64,000 nucleotides of DNA. Source: Tepidibacter hydrothermalis. GTDB taxonomy: Bacteria > Bacillota > Clostridia > Peptostreptococcales > Peptostreptococcaceae. The translations under genes and the position numbers were made by a program. Numbering within the stretch: position 1 is the stretch's first letter; each line of letters opens with the position of its first letter. The notes under the pieces are model-generated. The model saw nothing but the letters and a program-made list of their open reading frames with translations. It did no database searches and was not told the DNA's origin. Shown here piece after piece: positions 12,697-22,269 of this stretch. The stretch lies in contig NZ_CP120733.1 of the NCBI RefSeq assembly GCF_029542625.1, positions 3,658,001 to 3,722,000 of the forward strand. The letters run 5' to 3'.

Positions 12697-14193
12697 TTAT
12701 TCTATATTTTCTGATTTATTTGCCACTATAGGCTTCATAGTTGGGAATAATAGTACATCCCTTATAGAGCTTGAATTAGTTAAAAGCATCATAACTCTAT
12801 CTATTCCTATTCCTAATCCACCTGTAGGTGGAAGACCAACTTCTAATGCATTTAAGAAGTCTTCATCTAGCATCTGAGCTTCATCATCTCCTAATTCTCT
12901 TTGTCTTAATTGATCCATAAATCTTCCTCTTTGATCAATAGGATCATTAAGCTCAGAGAATGCATTAGCTATTTCCCAAGTATTAACAAACGCTTCAAAT
13001 CTATTAGTTATAGATGGATCTTCAGGATTACGCTTAGCAAGAGGCGATACTTCTACCGGATGATGAGTTATAAATGTAGGCTGAATTAAATGCTGTTCTG
13101 CATATTCTTCGAATAAATCATTTATAACATGTCCTCTTTTCATTTCTGGCTTTATTTCTAATCCTTTTTCTTTTGCTACTTTTACAGCTTCTTCATCTGT
13201 AGTGATTTCATCAAAATCAACTCCAGCATATTGCTTTACTGCTTCTTGCATACTCATTCTATTCCATGGAGGAGTAAAATCTATCTCAGTTCCTTGATAA
13301 TTAATCTTAGTAGTACCAAGAGCCTTTTGAGCAGCATATGCAACTATATTTTCAGTCATTTCCATCATATCTTTGTAATCAGCATACGCTTCGTATAGCT
13401 CTATACAAGTATACTCTGGATTATGCTTTATAGACATTCCTTCATTTCTAAACATTCTACCCATCTCATATACTTTTTCAAATCCACCAACTATTAATCT
13501 CTTTAAGTAAAGTTCATTAGCTATTCTTAAGTACATGTCTATATCTAAAGTATTATGATGAGTTATGAAAGGCTTAGCAGATGCTCCACCAGCTATAGTG
13601 TTAAGTATTGGTGTATCAACTTCTAAATATCCTCTATTATCTAAGTATTCTTTAATAGCTTTTGTAGCTTTGTTTCTTATAAAGAAAGCTTTCTTAACCT
13701 CTGGATTAACTATTAAATCTACATATCTTTGTCTGTATCTTAAATCTTGATCTTTAAGCCCATGGAATTTTTCTGGCAATGTTTGAAGTGATTTACTTAA
13801 AAGTTGAACCTCATTTGCCTTTACAGATATTTCTTCTTTTTTAGTTTTGAATACTTCTCCTTTTATTCCAACTATATCTCCAATATCGTAAGTTACGAAC
13901 AGATCATAATCTTCTTCACCTATTCTATCTTTTCTTACATAGCATTGAATTCTTCCGTCTTGATCTTGTATATCAACAAAAGATGCTTTTCCTTGAACTC
14001 TTTTACTCATTAAACGACCTGCTATCGAAACTTCTTTTCCTTCTAATTCTTCAAAGTTGTCTTTTATATCTATACTATGATGAGTTAAATTGTAAGTCTC
14101 TACTTCAAATGGATTTTTACCCATTTCTTGAAGTTTTGCTAGTTTTTCTCTTCTTATTTTAAGCATTTCATTTAAATTTAATTCTTCAGACAT
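12697..14193 (-). CDS. lysS: Lysyl-tRNA synthetase, class II
   Basis: Charges tRNA-Lys with lysine. The 498-residue protein has an N-terminal OB-fold anticodon-binding domain (about residues 55-145, with [18 protein letters not shown]) and a class II core with motif 2 ([11 protein letters not shown]) and motif 3 ([13 protein letters not shown] near the C-terminus). Length is normal for the bacterial class II enzyme. It begins 16 nt after greA and shares its transcript; a terminator follows. No T-box leader is seen, in keeping with the greA-lysS arrangement. Confidence 0.97.
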   Translation of the reverse strand: MSEELNLNEMLKIRREKLAKLQEMGKNPFEVETYNLTHHSIDIKDNFEELEGKEVSIAGRLMSKRVQGKASFVDIQDQDGRIQCYVRKDRIGEEDYDLFVTYDIGDIVGIKGEVFKTKKEEISVKANEVQLLSKSLQTLPEKFHGLKDQDLRYRQRYVDLIVNPEVKKAFFIRNKATKAIKEYLDNRGYLEVDTPILNTIAGGASAKPFITHHNTLDIDMYLRIANELYLKRLIVGGFEKVYEMGRMFRNEGMSIKHNPEYTCIELYEAYADYKDMMEMTENIVAYAAQKALGTTKINYQGTEIDFTPPWNRMSMQEAVKQYAGVDFDEITTDEEAVKVAKEKGLEIKPEMKRGHVINDLFEEYAEQHLIQPTFITHHPVEVSPLAKRNPEDPSITNRFEAFVNTWEIANAFSELNDPIDQRGRFMDQLRQRELGDDEAQMLDEDFLNALEVGLPPTGGLGIGIDRVMMLLTNSSSIRDVLLFPTMKPIVANKSENIE

Positions 14194-14209
14194 TTAATAC
14201 CCCTCCATA

Positions 14210-14689
14210 TTATCTTTTAATTTCTAAAATCTCAAACTTAGCCATTCCATCAGGAACTTGTACGTCTACTTTATCTCCTACTTTTCTTCCTAAAAGAGCT
14301 TTTCCAACAGGAGATTCATTAGAAATCTTAAATTCATATGGATCTGCTTCTGCTGAACCTACTATAGTGTATTCTACCTCTTCATCAAAGTCTATATCAT
14401 TAACTTTAACTACAGAACCTATAGTAACTATACTCAAATCTATTTTACTTTCATCTATTATAACAGCTTTTGTAAGCATATTCTCAAGCTTTAATATTCT
14501 TTCTTCAAGTTGAGCTTGTTCATTTTTAGCTTCATCATACTCTGAGTTTTCAGATATATCTCCAAATGATATAGCTATCTTAATTCTTTCTGCTACTTCT
14601 TTTCTTCTTACAGCCTTTAAATACTCTAATTCATCTTCTATTTTCTTATGACCTTCTTTAGTTAATAATACTTCCTTATTAGTATCCAT
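14210..14689 (-). CDS. greA: Transcription elongation factor GreA
   Basis: Rescues backtracked RNA polymerase by stimulating transcript cleavage. The 159-residue protein has the N-terminal coiled coil (residues about 10-75, with the tip acidic pair in [13 protein letters not shown]) and the C-terminal FKBP-like domain ending [20 protein letters not shown]. The start is placed at [10 protein letters not shown] because AAAGGAGATG lies just upstream and the family begins here. The frame could be extended 22 codons upstream, but that stretch is repeat copy B1, not protein. It forms an operon with lysS. Confidence 0.95.
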   Translation of the reverse strand: MDTNKEVLLTKEGHKKIEDELEYLKAVRRKEVAERIKIAISFGDISENSEYDEAKNEQAQLEERILKLENMLTKAVIIDESKIDLSIVTIGSVVKVNDIDFDEEVEYTIVGSAEADPYEFKISNESPVGKALLGRKVGDKVDVQVPDGMAKFEILEIKR

Positions 14690-14720
14690 TTCCCCACATC
14701 TCCTTTTTTTATTCAGATTC

Positions 14721-14850
14721 ATCTCAAAGCTAATAGTTCTAAAATTCCATTCCATTTAAAGATAGTAATAAGAACTCAGCAGCTTCTAGATCAGTTCAAC
14801 TCAAAATTCAATTAGAGTAAAAACTCCACCTAAATTAAGTTTCACCTTAT
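14721..14850 (+). repeat. Repeat family B, copy B1
   Basis: A 130-bp copy running from ATCTCAAAGC to AAGTTTCACCTTA. Elements match the other copies in order: AAAGCTAATAGTTCTAAAAT, then AATAAGAACTC, GATCAGTTCA, AACTCCACCT and the AATTAAGTTTCAC end. It lies directly 5' of greA. Confidence 0.75.
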
Positions 14851-14893
14851 TAATCCGATTTATTTTAAATTTAATTAATATAAGTATCACTTT

Positions 14894-15031
14894 ATCCAAA
14901 ATCTAAAAGTTTTAATATTAATGTTCTAAAAACTCTACGACTTATGGATTAGTTTGCCCAAAAGAGCACCTACGCAACTAGAAAAACTCAGTTGGCGTGA
15001 AAATTCCATCTGAATTAAAATTCCCTTTATG
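14894..15031 (+). repeat. Repeat family B, copy B2 (diverged)
   Basis: Runs from ATCCAAAATCTAAAAGTTTT to AATTCCATCTGAATTAAAAT. It keeps the inverted ends ATCCA...TGGAT of the first hairpin and the second hairpin region but has extra bases (138 bp). It lies tandem to B1 in the same orientation, between dusB and greA. Confidence 0.65.
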
Positions 15032-15103
15032 TTAAATAAATAATGTTTGAGTTAAATTGAATATCATTTAGCATTTGCGCAATATTATAAGTTACTATTT
15101 TTG

Positions 15104-16072
15104 CTATGTCAAGGACTCTTCTAAATAAGATGTTAATTTATCTTTAACTTTATCATAACTTTCAAGCCTATTTATTTCATCTCTGACTCTAGCTGATCCT
15201 TTGAGACCTTTTAAATACCATCCTAAATGTTTTCTCATTTCTCTTATTCCTACATACTCACCCTTTAACTCTATTGCCATATTCAGATGTCTAATAGCTA
15301 TAGTTAGTTTTTCATGCTTAGTAGGCTCAGGAAGTACTTCACCTGTCTTTATATAATGTGCAACTCTCTTAAATATCCACGGATTTCCCTGAGACCCTCT
15401 TCCTATCATCACAGCATCACAGTTCGTTTTATTTATCATATTAACAGCATCTTCAACTTCGAATATATCTCCATTTCCTATTACAGGTATATTAACAGAG
15501 TCTTTCACATCCTTTATTATATTCCAATCTGCCTTTCCTGAATAGAACTCTTCTCTTGTTCTACCATGAATAGCTATAGCACTAATTCCTGCATCTTCTC
15601 CTATTTTTGCTATTTCAGTAGCATTAATGCTACCTGCATCCCATCCTTTTCTTATCTTAAGTGTAACTGGTTTTTCAGAATTCTTAACTACTTCTTTTAA
15701 TATATCTGATGCAAGCTTTGGATTTTTCATAAGAGCTGATCCATCTCCATTTTTAACCACTTTAGGAGCTGGGCATCCCATATTTATATCAAGTAGTTCG
15801 TTTGGATACTCATTTAATATATATGCAGCTTTACCCATATACTCAACTTCCGATCCAAATATTTGAATATTAACGGGATGTTCTTTAGGATCCATCTTAA
15901 GCATAGACTTTGTATTAACATCATCATAACAAAGAGCTTTAGCATTTATCATCTCTGTATATAATAGACCACAATTCATTTCCTTACACAAAAGTCTAAA
16001 CGGAAGATCTGTAACTCCAGCCATAGGGGCTAAAAATACTTTATTATCTATGTCTACATTTCCAATTCTCAT
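15104..16072 (-). CDS. dusB: tRNA-dihydrouridine synthase (DusB type)
   Basis: A flavoenzyme that reduces uridines in the D-loop of tRNA. The TIM-barrel protein shows FLAPMAGVTDLPFR at the N-terminus (FMN site), the catalytic cysteine Cys100 in NMGCPAPKV, and IGNGDIF and GRGSQGNPWIF near the C-terminal phosphate-binding region. The start chosen is the ATG at 16072 behind GAAGGTGATTTT; an upstream ATG would add six residues. This gives 322 residues, normal for the family. Repeat B3 is directly upstream and B1/B2 lie downstream. Confidence 0.93.
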   Translation of the reverse strand: MRIGNVDIDNKVFLAPMAGVTDLPFRLLCKEMNCGLLYTEMINAKALCYDDVNTKSMLKMDPKEHPVNIQIFGSEVEYMGKAAYILNEYPNELLDINMGCPAPKVVKNGDGSALMKNPKLASDILKEVVKNSEKPVTLKIRKGWDAGSINATEIAKIGEDAGISAIAIHGRTREEFYSGKADWNIIKDVKDSVNIPVIGNGDIFEVEDAVNMINKTNCDAVMIGRGSQGNPWIFKRVAHYIKTGEVLPEPTKHEKLTIAIRHLNMAIELKGEYVGIREMRKHLGWYLKGLKGSARVRDEINRLESYDKVKDKLTSYLEESLT

Positions 16073-16100
16073 AAAATCACCTTCATTCATAATTTATTAA

Positions 16101-16228
16101 TAAAGTGAAACTTAATTCAAATGGAGTTTTTACTCCATCTGAATTTCTAGCTGAACTAATCCAAAAGATTTTAAGTTCTTATCTCCAGCCTTAAGAGGAT
16201 TGAATTTTAGAACTTTTAGCTTTTGGAT
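16101..16228 (-). repeat. Repeat family B, copy B3
   Basis: The inverted orientation of the family. Read on the minus strand it goes from ATCCAAAAGCTAAAAGTTCT to AATTAAGTTTCACTTTA, 128 bp. Stem 1 pairs ATCCAAAAG...AAGTTCT with AGAACTT...CTTTTGGAT. Stem 2 pairs ATTCAGATGGAG with CTCCATTTGAAT over a 6-nt loop. It lies just 5' of dusB. Confidence 0.85.
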
Positions 16229-16249
16229 AGTTTCCTTATAGACAAAAAG

Positions 16250-16272
16250 AATTGGGCTTTTAACCCAATTCA
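16250..16272 (-). terminator. Terminator after coaX
   Basis: On the minus strand AATTGGGTT and its partner AGCCCAATT form a stem followed by CTTTTTG, 8 bp after the coaX stop codon. Confidence 0.85.
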
Positions 16273-16279
16273 ATTATGA

Positions 16280-17050
16280 CTATTCCTTATTTCTATCATA
16301 TATTATTCTAAGACCTTCTAGTGTCAAAAATTTATCCACATAATCTATTCCGTCAGATTCAGAAGCTATAAGAGTAGATAATCCTCCTGTTGCAACTACC
16401 TTTACATTATCGCTCTTAAGTTCAGCTTTCATCATTTTAACTATATTATCTACAAGACCTGCATATCCGTATATTATACCTGACTGCATAGCAGCTACAG
16501 TATTTTTACATATAGTCATACCAGGTTTTACAAGCTCTACTCTAGGAAGTTTTGAAGCTTTCTTAAACAAAGCCTCGCTAGATATGTTTACTCCAGGACA
16601 TATAGTTCCTCCTAAATATTCTCCTTTATCAGATACTGCACAGAATGTAGTAGCAGTTCCAAAGTCAACTAATATAAGAGCTGTTTTATATTTTTCGTAT
16701 CCTGCAACAGCATTAACTATTCTATCTGCTCCTACTTGTTTTGGATTATCATATTTTATATTTATACCAGTCTTTACTCCAGGCCCTACTACTAAAGACT
16801 CTTTCTTACAGTAATCTCTAGTAAACTTTTCTAATGCATACATAACATTAGGTACTACAGACGATATTATAACGTCTTTTATATTATCAAATTTAATATT
16901 TTCATATTTAAATAAACTATCTATAAGCATTCCATATTCATCAGAAGTTTTATTTTTGTCTGTGCTTATTCTCCAATGGTGCTTTAATTTTTTCCCCTCA
17001 TAAACTCCTAATACTGTATTTGTATTTCCTACATCAAATACAAGTAACAT
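16280..17050 (-). CDS. coaX: Type III pantothenate kinase
   Basis: Phosphorylates pantothenate, the first step of coenzyme A synthesis; type III enzymes of the ASKHA fold are not inhibited by CoA. The 256-residue protein begins [19 protein letters not shown] (phosphate-binding DxGNT) and has [12 protein letters not shown] and [12 protein letters not shown], the second conserved aspartate motif. It lies 16 nt after an ECF-type membrane component likely to import pantothenate. A terminator follows. Confidence 0.95.
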   Translation of the reverse strand: MLLVFDVGNTNTVLGVYEGKKLKHHWRISTDKNKTSDEYGMLIDSLFKYENIKFDNIKDVIISSVVPNVMYALEKFTRDYCKKESLVVGPGVKTGINIKYDNPKQVGADRIVNAVAGYEKYKTALILVDFGTATTFCAVSDKGEYLGGTICPGVNISSEALFKKASKLPRVELVKPGMTICKNTVAAMQSGIIYGYAGLVDNIVKMMKAELKSDNVKVVATGGLSTLIASESDGIDYVDKFLTLEGLRIIYDRNKE

Positions 17051-17066
17051 ACTTTTTACCTTCTTT

Positions 17067-17648
17067 CTATTTTGATATAAACTTAAGTCCTCTCATTACG
17101 CCTGTTACTATTAAAATAGCAACTATCATTTCTGGTATACCATTAGTTATTCCTATTCCCATTATTATCTTACCTACAGAATTTATATCTTGTCCTATAG
17201 CTTCAACGAATCTAACTCCGTAAAGTAGGTAAATCATAGAAAGAACTCCCACAGTATTAGTTAATGTTCCTACAGCACCAGTAACAGCAACTGCTAATGC
17301 TTCATTTTTTACTATTTTCTTAACAGATACATAAGAGTAATAAGAAACTATACCAATCAAGATTCTTGGAAACACAGATACTAACGGATTCCAAAATACA
17401 AACGATATTACTGTTGGACTTGTTATACTCTGTATCATACTAAATATACCGAATATAAGACCTACGATAGCTCCAACCAAAGGACCCTCAATCATAGCTG
17501 CAATAATTACCGGTATATGCATTATAGTGGCCTTAGTAGGCCCTATAGGGATAAACCCTAACGGCGTCATACCCAATACTATAGAAACGGCTCCTAGCAT
17601 TCCTATAACTGTCATTTTTTTTGTTGATAGACTTCTTGTAGCGATCAA
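17067..17648 (-). CDS. ECF transporter S component, probably for pantothenate (PanT-like)
   Basis: The 193-residue product has about six hydrophobic segments and typical S-component features: a charged N-terminus ([16 protein letters not shown]), [21 protein letters not shown] and a GLIFGIFSM segment. S components bind a vitamin and share energising subunits encoded elsewhere; none is in the window. Specificity for pantothenate is inferred from the adjacent coaX. It starts with TTG at 17648 behind GGAGGTG with a 6-nt gap. A hairpin sits 4 nt ahead of that ribosome site. Confidence 0.8.
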   Translation of the reverse strand: MIATRSLSTKKMTVIGMLGAVSIVLGMTPLGFIPIGPTKATIMHIPVIIAAMIEGPLVGAIVGLIFGIFSMIQSITSPTVISFVFWNPLVSVFPRILIGIVSYYSYVSVKKIVKNEALAVAVTGAVGTLTNTVGVLSMIYLLYGVRFVEAIGQDINSVGKIIMGIGITNGIPEMIVAILIVTGVMRGLKFISK

Positions 17649-17664
17649 TTTCTACACCTCCGGT

Positions 17665-17686
17665 TCTGGCTCATATAGATGCCAGA
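17665..17686 (-). promoter_or_regulatory. Leader hairpin before the S-component ribosome site
   Basis: On the minus strand TCTGGC and GCCAGA form a 6-bp stem with a 10-nt loop ending 4 nt before the GGAGGTG ribosome site. A second GTCTGAC about 40 nt upstream could pair with the same GCCAGA arm, so an alternative fold is possible. No known riboswitch class was recognised. Confidence 0.35.
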
Positions 17687-17800
17687 CTTTTTAAATTTAT
17701 TTTTTATCTATATTAATACGGTCAGACTCCGATTTGGATGTCAGCCATAACTACTTAATTTTATCAATATTGTATACAAGTTTCAACAGCAAATTTTTAA

Positions 17801-18760
17801 TTATTTAAGCTTTAATTCTTTGAATGATGGAATGTTTTTTATTGAATCTGCATTTTTCACTGCATTTATTATACTTTGCTCTACTACTTGTGCTGCTAGT
17901 GTTCCAACTAAGTTTAGATCGGCTTCGATTTCTCCTGTTGCCATGGCAAATATAGTATCACCATCATACATAGTATGTATAGGTGATATAGCCTTAGCAT
18001 AGCCATTATGAGACATTTGAGCTAACTTAGCACATTCAGCCTTATTAAACTTAGCATTCGTAACAACAGCTCCTATAGTAGTATTCTGCATAGAAAAATC
18101 TTTTGAATTAACTCCAGACTTCATAAGTTCCACAGTATTTACAAAGTTCTTCTTATCATAGTCAAGACATCCTGCAATTATACTGTCACCTTCATATACA
18201 TCTCCAAATGGATTAGCCGCAATTATAGCACTCACAACTAATCCATTATCAAGCTTTATAGAACAACTTCCTATTCCACCCTTTGTTGCATAATCAATAC
18301 CTTTAAATTTACCAATAGTTGCTCCACAACCTGCACCATAATTCCCCTGCTTTAATTCAGTGCTTGAAGCAGCCTCACACGCTCTATATCCCATATTATA
18401 ATCAGGTCTTATAGTATAATCCCCAACATGAAGATCAAACAATACAGCTCCTACTACTATAGGTACCTTAGTAACACCTACATCAAACCCAATATTGTTC
18501 TCTTCCAAATATTTTGCTACTCCACAAGTAGACTCAAGCCCAAATGCAGATCCTCCAGACAGTACTATAGAATGTACCTTATCTACCATATTTATAGGAT
18601 CTAAAAGATCAGTTTCTCTAGTTCCAGGTGCAGAACCTCTAACATCAACACCACAACAAGCCCCTTTTTCACATATTATAACCGTACATCCTGTAACACC
18701 ACTTAAATCTTCAACCTGACCTATTTTTATTCCATCTATGTCCAATATATTGTTATACAT
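17801..18760 (-). CDS. P1 (DmpA/BapA) family self-processing aminopeptidase-like protein
   Basis: An Ntn-hydrolase-fold family that activates itself by cleaving before a Ser/Thr nucleophile. The 319-residue protein has the family motifs RGSAPGTRETDLL, LSGGSAFGLES, GAGCGATIGKFKG, and near residue 226 the segment NTTIGAVVTNA; cleavage between Asn226 and Thr227 is predicted. DGDTIFAMATG follows. The substrate is unknown; characterised members act on L-amino-acid amides, D-esters or beta-peptides. Its start overlaps the end of birA by 8 bp, so the two are translationally coupled. No signal peptide is seen. Confidence 0.88.
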   Translation of the reverse strand: MYNNILDIDGIKIGQVEDLSGVTGCTVIICEKGACCGVDVRGSAPGTRETDLLDPINMVDKVHSIVLSGGSAFGLESTCGVAKYLEENNIGFDVGVTKVPIVVGAVLFDLHVGDYTIRPDYNMGYRACEAASSTELKQGNYGAGCGATIGKFKGIDYATKGGIGSCSIKLDNGLVVSAIIAANPFGDVYEGDSIIAGCLDYDKKNFVNTVELMKSGVNSKDFSMQNTTIGAVVTNAKFNKAECAKLAQMSHNGYAKAISPIHTMYDGDTIFAMATGEIEADLNLVGTLAAQVVEQSIINAVKNADSIKNIPSFKELKLK

Positions 18761-19727
18761 AATTATGCTCTCCTCTTATAGATACCTCTCCAGATATTAG
18801 CTCTTCAATATCATTATCCTCATTTATTATTACAAGATTACCTTCTTCATTTATATCTATACACTTAACTTTTCTTTTTTTATCACCGTTTATTATATAT
18901 ATTTTTTTTCCCAATATAGCAGAGCTTTCTTTACATATTTTTATACAACTGGATTTATCATTTCTTTCTGTATAATCTAAATATAGCTTTTCGAACTCTT
19001 CTAATATATTCTTCAATATATCTATTCTTTTAACATCATATCCTTCTTTAAATATAGAAGTTGCTATAGAGTTTATCTCCTCAGGAAAATTCATAGTCTT
19101 AACATTCATACCAATTCCAAGTACTATATAATTTATTTGATCTATCTCTGCACCAAGCTCTGTTAATATGCCACTTACCTTCTTATTATTTACAATAATA
19201 TCATTTGGCCACTTTATAGATGCATCTATTCCAAGATTTCTAAGAGACTTTACAATACTTGCCCCTGCTATTTGAGTTATAAAAGGAGCCTTATGAGGAT
19301 ATATATCTGGCTTTAATATAATACTTAACCATATTCCATCTCCCTTAATAGAATGCCACTCTTTGCCCCTTCTTCCTCTTCCTTTTGTCTGTTCTTCCGA
19401 TACAACAATCGTTCCATCAATAGAATCTCCAGCTATCTCCTTTGCATAATCATTAGTTGACCCTATAGTATCAAAATGTATAACTTCTTTGCCTATAAAA
19501 TCTGTATTTAAATCATGCTTTATAATTCCACCACTTAACAAATCAGGACACCCAAATATTTTATGTCCTTTCTTAGTTATAGATTCTATATCATAACCTT
19601 GATTTTTTATATTCTTTATATGCTTACTTACAGCACTTCTACTTATACCTAGTCTTTCAGATATATGTTCCCCAGATACAAATTCATCTTTGTTTTCTAA
19701 TAGGATTTTAATTATCTCGCTTCTCAT
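18753..19727 (-). CDS. birA: Biotin-protein ligase / biotin repressor
   Basis: Attaches biotin to carrier lysines and, through its N-terminal winged helix, can repress biotin genes. The 324-residue protein has a helix-turn-helix (about residues 17-45, SGEHISERLGISRSAVSKHI), the biotinyl-AMP loop GRGRRGKEWHS, and the KWPNDI motif. This is a bifunctional BirA, longer than the HTH-less ligases. Its product should modify the carrier protein of the decarboxylase operon 1.7 kb upstream. Repeat A2 sits 20 bp ahead of its start. Confidence 0.93.
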   Translation of the reverse strand: MRSEIIKILLENKDEFVSGEHISERLGISRSAVSKHIKNIKNQGYDIESITKKGHKIFGCPDLLSGGIIKHDLNTDFIGKEVIHFDTIGSTNDYAKEIAGDSIDGTIVVSEEQTKGRGRRGKEWHSIKGDGIWLSIILKPDIYPHKAPFITQIAGASIVKSLRNLGIDASIKWPNDIIVNNKKVSGILTELGAEIDQINYIVLGIGMNVKTMNFPEEINSIATSIFKEGYDVKRIDILKNILEEFEKLYLDYTERNDKSSCIKICKESSAILGKKIYIINGDKKRKVKCIDINEEGNLVIINEDNDIEELISGEVSIRGEHNYV

Positions 19728-19747
19728 ATAATCCCTCTTTTCATTTT

Positions 19748-19890
19748 AGATTTCGTTTAATGGCATGTATTTATTCATATTGTCAGCCAGTCGTAATGGA
19801 CTCAATCACTTGAAATAGTTGTTGCTTAATTCTTTTAATCAATATTATTAATAATTTAAAAATCGTATAATTTTCTTATATTTAGTATAA
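19748..19890 (-). repeat. Repeat family A, copy A2 (diverged)
   Basis: Shares with the intact copies, in order, TTCGTTTAATG, TCATATTGTC, CCAGTCGT, GGACTC, AAATAGTTG, AATCAATATTATT, and an ATCGTATAATTTTCTTA tail. The hairpin is degraded. It starts 20 bp 5' of birA, read in the birA direction. Confidence 0.55.
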
Positions 19891-19934
19891 CAAAAACTAT
19901 ATCAAAAGATATATGCTTTAGAAAAACCTGACTC

Positions 19935-20137
19935 AAAAATTATACGAATTGAAATGTTAGGTACTTTTTTGTTAATGTTTTTCTATAAAACTAAGATTGA
20001 GACGTTTAAATATCCGTTAAAAAACTTCATTGTCTGAACATAGTGAGTTTATGAAGTTTTAGGATATTTAATAAGTATCAATTTTTAGTTTTATTAAAAC
20101 ATTAACTAAGTACCGTTATTTCAATGCGTATCATTTT
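19935..20137. repeat. Repeat family C, copy C2 (long palindrome)
   Basis: A diverged 203-bp copy of C1. Its ends AAAAATTATACGAATTGAAAT (left) and the right-end reverse complement AAAAATGATACGCATTGAAA nearly match. Internal blocks GTACTTTTTTGTTAATG, TATAAAACTAAGATT, AAATATCCGTTAA, GAAGTTTTAGGATATTTA and GTTTTATTAAAACATTAAC match C1 in the same order. It sits 18 bp beyond the oadB terminator; C1 is 45 bp beyond the nrdG terminator. Confidence 0.75.
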
Positions 20138-20153
20138 TCAACTAAGCACCATA

Positions 20154-20187
20154 ATAAAAAGGCTACCAACAAAAGTTAGTAGCCTTT
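20154..20187 (-). terminator. Terminator of the decarboxylase operon
   Basis: GGCTACTAAC, a TTTT loop and GTTGGTAGCC on the minus strand, followed by T5, just after the oadB stop codon. Confidence 0.9.
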
Positions 20188-20191
20188 TAAA

Positions 20192-21421
20192 TTAACCAAA
20201 TAAACTAAGTAATACTCCAGCTGCAACAGCTGAACCTATAACTCCAGCAACATTTGGTCCCATAGCATGCATCAAAAGGAAGTTTCCTGGATTTTCTTGT
20301 TGTCCTACCTTATTAGAAACTCTTGCAGCCATAGGTACTGCTGATACTCCAGCTGAACCTATAAGTGGGTTTATAGGATTTTTAGAGAATTTATTCATTA
20401 TTTTAGCTAAGATAACACCACTTGCAGTTCCTATACTAAAAGCTATAACTCCAAGTGCGAATATTTTAAATGTTTGCCAAGTTAAGAAAGCTTCTCCAGT
20501 TGCAGTAGCTCCAACTGAAATTCCTAAGAATATAGTAACTATATTCATAAGTTCATTTGATGCAGTCTTTGACAATCTATCAGTAACTCCACATTCTTTA
20601 AATAAATTACCAAGCATTAACATACCTATTAAAGTAGCAGCAGATGGTAATATTAAAGAAACTATTATAGTAACCATTATAGGAAATATTATTTTTTCCT
20701 TTTTAGATACTGGTCTTAACTGATCCATAACTATATTTCTTTCTTCCTCACTAGTCAGAGCCCTCATAATAGGTGGTTGAATTATAGGAACTAAAGCCAT
20801 ATAAGAATAAGCGGCAACTGCTATTGGTCCCAATAATTCTGGCTTTAACTTTGTAGCTAGATATATAGAAGTAGGTCCATCTGCTCCTCCTATTATACCT
20901 ATTGATGATGCTGCTTGAGCATCGAAGCCAAAGAATATAGCTCCTATAAATGTAAAAAATATACCAAACTGAGCAGCAGCTCCTAAAAGTAAACTTTTAG
21001 GATTTGCTATTAATGGTCCAAAATCAGTCATGGCTCCAACACCCATAAATATCAAAGGAGGGAATATTCCAAGCTCATCTCCCTGATACAAATAATGTAG
21101 AAGTCCTCCTGGAAACTTATTCTTAATATCAACAGCCCATATTCCCTGCTGTGCTTGCATTGCAGCTTCTTTGCTATCTATAGGATGCATATTCAAAAGA
21201 GTCTGAGGATGACTCATAATATCTGATAAAGGTAAATTCGTAAGAATCATACCAAATGCTATTGGAACCAATAAAAGAGGCTCAAACCCTTTATTTATAG
21301 CTAGATACAATAATAAGCAACCCACACCAATCATTATTATCTGCTTATAGTACATTCCAAAGTCTGTAATAACATTGTATATACCCGTACTTTGTATGAA
21401 ATTAAATACAACTTCTCCCAT
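20192..21421 (-). CDS. Sodium-pumping decarboxylase beta subunit (methylmalonyl-CoA decarboxylase type)
   Basis: The membrane subunit that decarboxylates carboxybiotin and exports sodium ions. The 409-residue protein has about nine to eleven hydrophobic segments. It carries the family region [18 protein letters not shown] (conserved aspartate of the sodium site), [23 protein letters not shown], and the C-terminal [19 protein letters not shown]. It is last in an operon after alpha, gamma and carrier subunits. The alpha subunit and the mutase and epimerase neighbours favour methylmalonyl-CoA over oxaloacetate or glutaconyl-CoA as substrate. Confidence 0.92.
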   Translation of the reverse strand: MGEVVFNFIQSTGIYNVITDFGMYYKQIIMIGVGCLLLYLAINKGFEPLLLVPIAFGMILTNLPLSDIMSHPQTLLNMHPIDSKEAAMQAQQGIWAVDIKNKFPGGLLHYLYQGDELGIFPPLIFMGVGAMTDFGPLIANPKSLLLGAAAQFGIFFTFIGAIFFGFDAQAASSIGIIGGADGPTSIYLATKLKPELLGPIAVAAYSYMALVPIIQPPIMRALTSEEERNIVMDQLRPVSKKEKIIFPIMVTIIVSLILPSAATLIGMLMLGNLFKECGVTDRLSKTASNELMNIVTIFLGISVGATATGEAFLTWQTFKIFALGVIAFSIGTASGVILAKIMNKFSKNPINPLIGSAGVSAVPMAARVSNKVGQQENPGNFLLMHAMGPNVAGVIGSAVAAGVLLSLFG

Positions 21422-21444
21422 GGGTAATCCCCTTCCTTACTTTT

Positions 21445-21864
21445 TTAAGAAATACCTATAATAATCTCACCTGCACTTACAGATGCGCCTTTGCTAACAT
21501 GAATATCTTCAATAACACCATCTGCTGGTGCCATTATCTCATTTTCCATTTTCATAGCCTCAAGTATTAAAAGAACTTGCCCTTTAGTAACACTATCTCC
21601 CTTATTAACCTTTATATCATTTATAGTTCCAGGCATAGGAGCTTTTATTGTATTGGCAGAACCTGAATTACTAGATATGTTTTTATTCAACTTAACTTCT
21701 TCTTTTACAGGAATACTTTTTTCTACCTTTGGCTCAATTACTTTAGATTTATTAGCAGATGATTTTTTTGATTTTGAAGAATTAGAACTTTCCTTTATCT
21801 CTTCTACCTCAACATCATAACAAACTCCATTTACCTTAACATTAAATTTTTTTATCATATTCAT
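21445..21864 (-). CDS. Biotin carboxyl carrier subunit of the decarboxylase
   Basis: Carries the carboxyl group on biotin between the transferase and the sodium pump. In the 139-residue protein the C-terminal biotinyl domain has EAMKMENEI with Lys105 as the biotin site. An N-terminal segment rich in Lys/Ser/Pro (residues 22-65) is a flexible linker. Its start overlaps the gamma subunit gene by 23 bp; the second in-frame ATG two codons later would also serve. BirA encoded nearby is the expected modifying enzyme. Confidence 0.92.
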   Translation of the reverse strand: MNMIKKFNVKVNGVCYDVEVEEIKESSNSSKSKKSSANKSKVIEPKVEKSIPVKEEVKLNKNISSNSGSANTIKAPMPGTINDIKVNKGDSVTKGQVLLILEAMKMENEIMAPADGVIEDIHVSKGASVSAGEIIIGIS

Positions 21865-22252
21865 ATCCCCCTAGCATTGAACTCATTTGCTCTATTCTTC
21901 CAAGTTTTGACCACGAAGTATCACTATTTTCACTTTTCTTTATTTTTTTAATAACAATATTATTAGTAGTCGTATTTAAAGCACAAGCTATAGCCGAACT
22001 TATAACTGCAACTATCTCTTTATTATCTTCATCTTGTTTAATATCTTCTTTTACAATTATCTGCTCTTTTTCTTTTTTAGGTTTAGAGCTAGATTTTGTC
22101 ATTATTTTTACAGCTGCCATTATAACCATAAGGACTACAAATACTATACACATAGAAAGCAGCGTAACAACCAAACTAGCAATTAACTGTTCAGATTTTG
22201 TAAGCGCCGTTATATCAGTTTTCATTAAATCTAATAAATTAGTCAAATTCAT
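21842..22252 (-). CDS. Decarboxylase gamma (OadG-like) subunit
   Basis: The small anchoring subunit that holds the alpha subunit to the membrane pump. The 136-residue protein has one strong transmembrane helix (about residues 25-48, LVVTLLSMCIVFVVLMVIM), a Lys-rich linker, and a C-terminal soluble segment resembling OadG/MmdD domains (VAVISSAIACALNTTTNN). It is recognised by architecture and position rather than by a firm motif. It overlaps the carrier gene and lies 17 nt after the alpha subunit gene. Confidence 0.85.
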   Translation of the reverse strand: MNLTNLLDLMKTDITALTKSEQLIASLVVTLLSMCIVFVVLMVIMAAVKIMTKSSSKPKKEKEQIIVKEDIKQDEDNKEIVAVISSAIACALNTTTNNIVIKKIKKSENSDTSWSKLGRIEQMSSMLGGYEYDKKI

Positions 22253-22269
22253 AGTTTCACCCTCTTATT

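Noticed and set aside
14690-14755. A 22-codon extension at the N-terminus of greA
   Set aside because: This segment is part of repeat copy B1. The GreA family begins at MDTNKE, and the ribosome site lies just before it.
14194-15103. T-box leader for lysS
   Set aside because: lysS follows greA at 16 nt and no TGGNACC-type T-box sequence is present upstream.
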